Positions 58,059 to 64,000 of a DNA stretch of 64,000 nucleotides are shown here, in pieces. Source of the DNA: Dermatemys mawii (lineage: Eukaryota > Chordata > Testudines > Dermatemydidae); assembly GCA_007922305.1 (NCBI GenBank), contig ML677351.1, positions 17,203,119-17,267,118 on the forward strand, read 5' to 3'. Made by a program: the position numbers and the translations under genes. The notes beneath the pieces are model-generated. The model did not search any database, was not told where the DNA came from, and was given only the letters and a program-made list of their open reading frames with translations. Each line of letters opens with the position of its first letter. The stretch's first letter is position 1.

Positions 58059-59643
58059 ATCATCAAAACTAAAGTCTAGAGTGTTAAATAAATAAAGTTT
58101 ATTTGATGGGACTACAAGGGGGAGTTAGAATTCCATGTGTCTTAACACATAGCTGTACAAGATTTTCTGTTGTTCCGGATGTTGCTCAACCATTTTATAA
58201 GTACAGTTACAATGAGCTGTAACGTCCTGCTTTAGTGATGATTTATTTAGTGATAGGTCCCACTCCAGCTCAGTTAGAATTTGTCCAGCCATGACCAAAT
58301 AGTTGAGATTCCCTAAACTGTACTCCTTGTTTTCGACCATCTTCAGCATTCATAGAGTTTAACCTGTCATAGAAGAAGTCAGTTATTAAGTAGAAGTCTG
58401 CAGATAAGGGTAGGGAGTCATGGTACATGTTGCCTGGGTAAATTGAAAAATCTTTCTGGCACAATAAAAACCTGAGACACTGAATAAAATTCATCCAAAA
58501 ACCACTGAACAGCAGAGATTTGTGTGCCATACGATGCAGGAGTTGAGGGCAATTCTCCAATTCGTTTCAGATGTGAAAAGTTTCTACTCTTGGCCTCAAC
58601 CCTAATCTACACATTTTTAAGGATTTTTCTTTGCTTATTTTCTGGCTTTGTTTGTTGTTTGGTTTTTAAATATAGATTTTAGAGAGGAAACCAAAATTGG
58701 ATTTTATAGTGAAAGATAACTTTCTACATTAAACTGTAATATAGAGTGGCTGCCTCTGCCCTATAATTAAGGTTAGCAGAATTCAATTTTTATTTTTTAA
58801 TAATTTTGACAAATAATATCCATGTATATTTTTATTTTTATCACTTAAATTTTCACAGTTGCACAAAATTATGGGTTTTAGGCTTTTTTATCTATTTAAA
58901 ATTTCACAGTTGCAGGAAATTATGGGGAAGGTCAAACAATAATTATTTAGTAAATATCAATATTGAGATGCGGAAAGTTAAAACTTTATAAATTTAAAAC
59001 GCAAACTATCAACATCTCATATCAAAATATAGCAAGTAAATATCCTTACATCAAACTCTAATAAGTTCTCAAGAAGCATTTTTCTTACTTTGCTTAACTG
59101 CAAATTTTGATTATTATTGATGGAAATATTTTTGCCAGTTTCTACATGTATAATGAAATTGATGTTTACTGACATTTACCAATAAAAATCTGTTCCTTAC
59201 AAGCCTATGAATAATACATTCAAGCAGTACATTAATTTTATCACTGAATCTGTAACTTCTGATATCAACATTATTTGTCAATAATACCGATTACATAGTA
59301 GCTGTAGTGCTTGATCTAGAGTTTAGTGATGATTCCTATGTTAACATGTATACTAGATTTATACATTGTTTGAGCTTTACTAACAGATTTACTTTACTTG
59401 CATGCTATTCCTGCTATAGTGTATTAAGTTAACACTACTTATAGAAACAGCTAAAAAAAGAGCATTCTAGTTTTTTTAAAATGGTGAATGTGCAACAGTT
59501 TAAAATGTTCAGATATAGTTGTCTATACAATAAATATTAATTCTCAGTAATTTATATCTACTAAGTTTCAAGCTAAGAAATCAAATTTTAAAAAATAAAA
59601 GTTTTTACCAGCAAAAATTTGATGGACAAATACTTTTCAATAT
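58059..59643. other. Gene-free AT-rich DNA
   Basis: No supportable gene. A 13-mer AATTTCACAGTTG occurs at about 58849 and 58900 (the first as AATTTTCACAGTTG), a local duplication of some 60 bp. Confidence 0.45.
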
Positions 59644-59647
59644 CTAG

Positions 59648-60300
59648 TGTGACGGAGTCAGACCAGAAGGATATAGGAGAGTGCTGGAAGGCAGGTATAT
59701 TAGTCTCAGGATGTGCAGGTCCCTGTTCCCTGGATAGCCAAACAAAGGCTATTCCAGGCCAATCAAGACACCTGGGGCCAATTAAGAGCCTTCTAGAAAG
59801 GAGCAGAAACAGCTAGCCTGATTGGGACACCTGAAGCCAATCAGAGACTGGCTGAAACCAGATAAAAACCTCTCTGTTAGTCAGGTGGCTGTCAGGAGCT
59901 GTGAGAGGAAGTTGTGCTGTTGGTGAGACTGAGTGGTGGACAACATATCATCCAGAAGGAAGGAGGCCCTGAGGTAAGGGTGAAATGGTGTTTGAAGCAG
60001 CGGGGACTGCTGTGAGGAAGTAGCCCAGGGAATTGTATTGTGTTTTGTGCCTAAAACGTCAGCCATCTTAGCTGATACTGTTAGGGTCCCTGGGCTGGAG
60101 TCCGGAGTAGAGGGCGGGCTCGGGCTCCCCCCTTTTCCATCTTCCATACTGGCCTGTGATGAAGGTAACTCACTAGGTGGTGACTCTTACCAATTATACT
60201 GAGAAAGGGAGGTCACTCTGGGGCCTAGATGAGTTTCTGAGGCCCCTAAATCTGCCAGGAAGTGCAGGACCCACAAGTACAGACTTGGAGTTTTGTCACA
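59648..60300. mobile_element. Solo LTR, 653 bp, with 4-bp TSD
   Basis: It begins TGTGACGGAGTCAGACCAG and ends GGAGTTTTGTCACA, so the terminal TGTGAC/GTCACA are inverted. CTAG flanks both sides exactly (59644-59647 and 60301-60304). A TATA-like GATAAAAACC lies near 59859 if read on the plus strand, preceded by a run of CCAATCA boxes (59758-59850). I therefore favour plus orientation, weakly. No internal retroviral region remains, so it arose by recombination between two LTRs, as solo LTRs generally do. The 4-bp TSD fits Gypsy or gamma-type endogenous retroviruses. Confidence 0.85.
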
Positions 60301-60304
60301 CTAG

Positions 60305-60651
60305 ATATTCCCATTTGAATTACCATTAATATTACTCTATGTAGACAGGTATTTATGAGACAATCATCTTAATACCTGAATTCAAAACAAAGTACATGAA
60401 TTGCACATTGTAACTAATATAAAAAAGGGATTCTAGCTACTATCTTTGTTTTATTACAGATTAACAGACGTGTTCACAATACAGCTTATTTTCTCACATA
60501 AGTAGTAGAGAAAGAGAGCACACTGGGAATAAAAAAGAATATAGCTACTAGTGCAAGGAATGGATTAAGGGGCCCAACATATGGTTCTTTCTAAAGTTGT
60601 CTCAAATTAGTTGTCTTTAATCAGTTCTTCCCAGTTTCCTTCAAACAGTTT
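60305..60651. other. Gene-free AT-rich DNA
   Basis: Nothing supportable. Confidence 0.45.
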
Positions 60652-60725
60652 AGGGCTTGATCCTGCACCAGTGAAACCATGGGGACCTTTGCCACTGATT
60701 TCAATGGGTGTAGAATCAGGCCCTT
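60652..60725. repeat. Fold-back MITE (CATTGACTTC family)
   Basis: AGGGCTTGATCCTGCACC and GTGTAGAATCAGGCCCTT are inverted ends around CACTGATTTCAATGGG. About 74 bp. Confidence 0.7.
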
Positions 60726-62170
60726 CGCAGGTAACCTACTCCAGACAGTAAGCCTCTCTAATAATTATAGACAGTTAGTAACGTGACAATGAAGCACTGA
60801 TCTTTCCTAACTCCCAATTGCAGAGCTCCTTGAGGAGCCTCACAGCCATTGGTAGAGTTCTGCTCATTGGCAGCCTCTGAGAGGACCAGTCCCCAGGAGT
60901 AAATGTAGCTCCTATTCCTAGTTCTATTTGCTTGCCCGTTGCTCCCCATTTCTGCATGATCTGGAGGAGTCTCAGCTCTGCACTGGGACCCTGAAGCCCT
61001 ATTTTTTAAACCCAGTGTACATGCAGCTACCCTGAAATCTATTTCATACGTCACCTGCATGAAGTGTCGGGGGTTTTCCAGACTTCAGTTTTAATGCGAC
61101 TTCTCTTTGGGTGTCAGAAAGTAAAAGTCACAATGATCGAGAAATATTTTAATTCCTATACCGTTCACTGGATGATTTGTATTCAAGTAGTATTTGAAGC
61201 ATCGACCAGAGCCAAACATTATGTAAAACATAATAAAAAATATGACTAATATACACAAATGATTTTTAAAAGTCCCCTCTTAATCATCTGACACAAGTTA
61301 AACAAGGAGGCAGGTCACCATTTAGGGTTCTGGGCACCTTTGCAGGGTTCCAGTGAAGTCACCTCAGAGGTACTCTACACAGAAGAAAAGAGTCATACAT
61401 GCAGATCACCTTGCAAGTCAGGGCCTAAGCTGGCACATACAACACTGAATTGAAAGAGACAAATTACCCTTTAAAGTCTGTTGTTGCTGGGGAGGGAGCA
61501 ATTTACTCTGTATTGTATATACCTGAAAACTATGCAGAAATTCCTTCACATTGCTAATAACTGAAAAATTCAGGAAGACAATAGGTGACTCCTCCAGACA
61601 AGGAAGCAGAGTCAAAGAATGCCAGAGGAAGTACCTTGAGGAGGTATAGACAGCCAAAGGAGCTCTTTTCCATCTTTCACACAAGTATGCGTACTCCCAA
61701 GCTTGCCCTCCCTAGAGAAGATGATCAGTGTGGCAATGAAACAAGTGGCTAGTGTTGCTGATTCTCCATTGAGACGTCCAGTTGCACAAATAATAAAACA
61801 GTTTTTTAAAATGACCATCTGCTGCATGGAACATTTTGAGCCTTACCACAGATGCTGCATGGAAGGTTAAAGGCTAAATGGCATGGGCCAAATCATGCCC
61901 TTCCCCAGAAAACCTAAGGAAGCAGAAAGCTCTATTAAAAGGTACCAGGTTGTTGATATGGAATACCTGACATTCTCTCCTAAGGAAGGAAGGATTAATC
62001 TCTGTAGAGAAGGAACGGAAGCTATGGCCTTAAAATTGTGTGGAGCCTGATGATCTACAGGTTATTCTGGCTTCAGTCACATGCATCTGCACAAATTGTC
62101 TGTCTGAGCGTGTGCCAGTCTGAGACCCGCAGCACACAAGATTGACTCTGTGGCTTTCCTATCATTTATC
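60726..62170. other. Gene-free DNA upstream/downstream of the exon candidate
   Basis: No firm gene. On the minus strand 61591-61523 is open and ends in a good donor (TTTTCAG/GTATAT), but it would not follow the 62177-62487 exon in phase. Confidence 0.35.
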
Positions 62171-62176
62171 CCCTAC

Positions 62177-62487
62177 CTGGCCGTGGCTAAGCACATGCCT
62201 CCATTCGCTGAGAAGGTAGAAACTGCAGAGCAGAAATTAATGCACTTCTCAATAGCATTTGCTTCTGTGAATATGTCTGCGGCAAACACTGCCAGTTTCC
62301 CCAGTGAAGCATGCCTGTCTGGATCCACGCAGCTGCTCTCGGGCTCCATGATCAACACCTGGTCACGCTTCCCAAAATTTGACAGTGCTCCAAACAGACG
62401 TTCTGTGGAGCGTGAACTCAGTGGAAGTATGTCACATAATGACTGTTCTCTGTCCACTTTTATGTATTTGCATAGGATTGCTTCCCT
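62177..62487 (-). CDS. Candidate host exon, unrecognised protein
   Basis: Read on the minus strand, a pyrimidine-rich tract (CCCTTTCTCCCCTTGCTGC) and CAG precede AGGGAAGCAATCC. A 311-nt stretch is then open to GCCAG/GTAGGG, a good donor. The predicted 103 residues start REAILCKYIKVD and include STERLFGALSNFGKRDQVLI and HASLGKLAVFAADIFTE, with a mixed hydrophobic/polar pattern typical of an alpha-helical globular protein. CpG is kept (ACG, GCG, CGC codons) in a CpG-poor neighbourhood. I do not recognise the family. Against it, a 123-codon plus-strand frame overlaps the same place, and I could find no neighbouring exon that joins in phase. It could be a chance open frame. Confidence 0.3.
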
Positions 62488-63658
62488 CTGCACCATGCAG
62501 CAAGGGGAGAAAGGGCTTTAGATATTCAATAAGAACCAACTGTACCATTCCAAGCCTTGAACAGATAATGCTTATTTCGTGTTTTGTATTTTTTTTGTTG
62601 GGTGATTCTCTCTTCAGTTGAGGGGTCCTGTTTATCTAACTACAAGCAAAAGCATAACAAGAAAGAAAGAATTTCTTTGACTTCTACCCCATTATTTTCT
62701 CCTCTTGTGAATGTTTGTATCTATGCTAAAAGAAAGATGGATGGGAAGGGAGGTCAGCCCTACAGTGCGAGAACTGCAGTGCTGAATTAACAAAAATCTC
62801 AAACACAGAATCTCCCATAATCCTGAAGAGAAGGAAATTGCCCATAGAGTCACTTAAATGTTTGAAGTAGCTTGCTGAATGCATGTTATAGGAGTAGTGA
62901 TCATGTGGAAGGATAAATGCTTCTTTACGATGCAACAGTTTTTTATCTGGTGCAAGCATGCAAGATCTGAGTGCTCTACGAGTACATAATGAACAACTTG
63001 CTTTCAAATGTTTCTATGGACATAGCTTTGCCAGGAATGTTCCAACACACAATTAATTTGATCAGGATAATCCAGTTAATTCTAACAAGGTCAATGTACT
63101 AACACTCTGCATGGCCTTAGGAGGCAGCAGTGGAATGATGGCAACAGGTGTATGCAATTCAAATCAGCCACAGGTATCTAAAGTGGGAATGGGATAGATT
63201 GGGGCCAAACTAGATTGATATGTCCAAATGTAACTGTTTCTATTAACAACAAAAATACTACATTTGAAAGTTTGTGATCTGTATGAAGGTGAGAAGCAAC
63301 GGGATGACTAGGAAAGCTTGTGGAGAAATACAGTGTGTCTGCTGTAATAACAATCAGGTAACATCCAGCTACCGCTGAGCTGGGAGAGACAGATACCTGG
63401 CTACATCTTCATGGGCTACTAGCTCTAAGGACAACACCAAGGACAAAGCAAAGAGCGTGGCTGAATATTGTTAGTTTGGAACTGATTTGATATGGGTGAC
63501 CTCCAGGATCTCAGAGATGATGGCCCCAATTCTCTATGGCTTTGAGCTATCATCACTATTTTTTTATAGCTACTTGGTAAGTGGCTGTAAAATACCACCA
63601 ATTTAATTTTATGGCATTTTACACACACTGTGCACTCATTTCAAAAGGTTTTAATGAA
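62488..63658. other. Gene-free DNA
   Basis: On the minus strand two acceptor-like tracts end at about 62832 (TTCCTTCTCTTCAG) and 62732 (CCATCCATCTTTCTTTTAG), but no exon with a convincing donor follows them. No other feature is supportable. Confidence 0.38.
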
Positions 63659-64000
63659 GAATCATAGACTTGTAAGACTGGAAGAGACCTCGAGAGGTCT
63701 TCTAGTCCAGTTCCCTGCCTTCATGGCAGGATCAAATATTATTCTGGACCATCCCTGATAGATGTTTGTCTAACCTACTCTTAAAAATTTCCAGTGATGC
63801 AGATTCTACAACCTACCTAGGTAATTTATTCCAGTGCTCAACCGCCATGACAGTTAGGAAGTTTTTCTTACTGTCCAACCTAAACCTCTTTTGCTGCAAT
63901 GTAAGCCCCTTGCTTCTTGTCCTATCCTTGGAGGTTAACAAGAACTATTTACCTTCCTCTTCCTTGTAACAACCTTTTATATACTTGAAAACTATTATCA
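63659..64000 (-). mobile_element. CR1 LINE 3' fragment, runs off the window
   Basis: The plus strand starts AGAATCATAGACTTGTAAGAC (CR1 3' end reversed), then GGAAGAGACCTCGAGAGGTC, CTTAAAAATTTCCAGTGATGC and GTTAGGAAGTTTTTCTTACTG, as in the 38.1-kb copy. It continues beyond 64000. Confidence 0.9.

Noticed and set aside
61523..61591. Second splice-like open segment on the minus strand (donor TTTTCAG/GTATAT)
   Set aside because: It is only 23 codons, and joining it to the 62177-62487 candidate gives an early stop because the phase does not match.
62150..62521. 123-codon plus-strand frame opposite the exon candidate
   Set aside because: No acceptor-like tract precedes it and it has no recognisable family. 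If the minus-strand exon is real, this is its shadow.
1..64000. CRISPR arrays, operons, rRNA, phage or bacterial mobile islands
   Set aside because: Nothing of the kind is present. Repeat content is that of a vertebrate nuclear genome, and the only regular direct repeats are the 58-bp minisatellite and short microsatellites.

Overview
This 64 kb window is repeat-rich vertebrate nuclear DNA with no intact protein-coding gene. The best clue to the host is a SINE whose copies share a '...GCCGTGTTAGTCTG... / ...GTGGCACCTTA(A)AGACTAAC...' signature, which I recognise as the tRNA-derived Pol III SINE of cryptodiran turtles. CR1/L3 LINEs, MIR-type SINEs, turtle-style LTRs and many hAT, PIF/Harbinger and TcMar MITEs fit a turtle genome. 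The window is either intergenic or inside a large intron. Almost every open frame over 60 codons is chance or lies in a decayed transposon.

Layout. 1-7.8 kb: AT-rich unique DNA with MIR scraps and one hAT fragment. 7.8-10.6 kb: a palindromic hAT MITE, a tail-to-tail inverted SINE pair and a second, normally oriented SINE. 11.3-12.5 kb: a GC-rich LTR-like element holding a 58-bp minisatellite broken by an N gap. 13-14.6 kb: an old L3-type LINE, then a small pogo-like MITE and a MIR split by a second pogo-like MITE. 16.7-19.4 kb: a 5'-truncated minus-strand CR1 with a broken reverse transcriptase, abutting a probable LTR. 19.4-33 kb: mostly unique DNA with MIR copies, an 8-bp-TSD hAT MITE at 24.7 kb, a second copy of the pogo-like MITE at 27 kb and an L3 fragment at 31 kb. 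33.0 kb: a second inverted SINE pair with an 11-bp TSD. 34-36 kb: a plus-strand CR1. 38 kb: a CR1 tail. 42-43.9 kb: a fold-back MITE and a Harbinger MITE. 44.5-45.6 kb: L3/CR1 remnants. 48.5-50.7 kb: three DNA transposons, two with recognisable 8-bp TSDs. 55-58 kb: an LTR, a Harbinger element with a coding relic, and a hAT MITE. 59.6-60.3 kb: a well-delimited solo LTR. 62.2-62.5 kb: one open frame bounded by splice-like signals, the only candidate host exon. 63.66 kb to the end: a CR1 tail running off the window.

There is no operon or pathway here. The sequence mainly records transposition. The most unusual part is the pair of inverted-dimer SINE insertions, each flanked by its own direct repeat and each ending where the SINE matches the target site. 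I found no convincing new functional system; family names given from memory should be checked against a repeat library.
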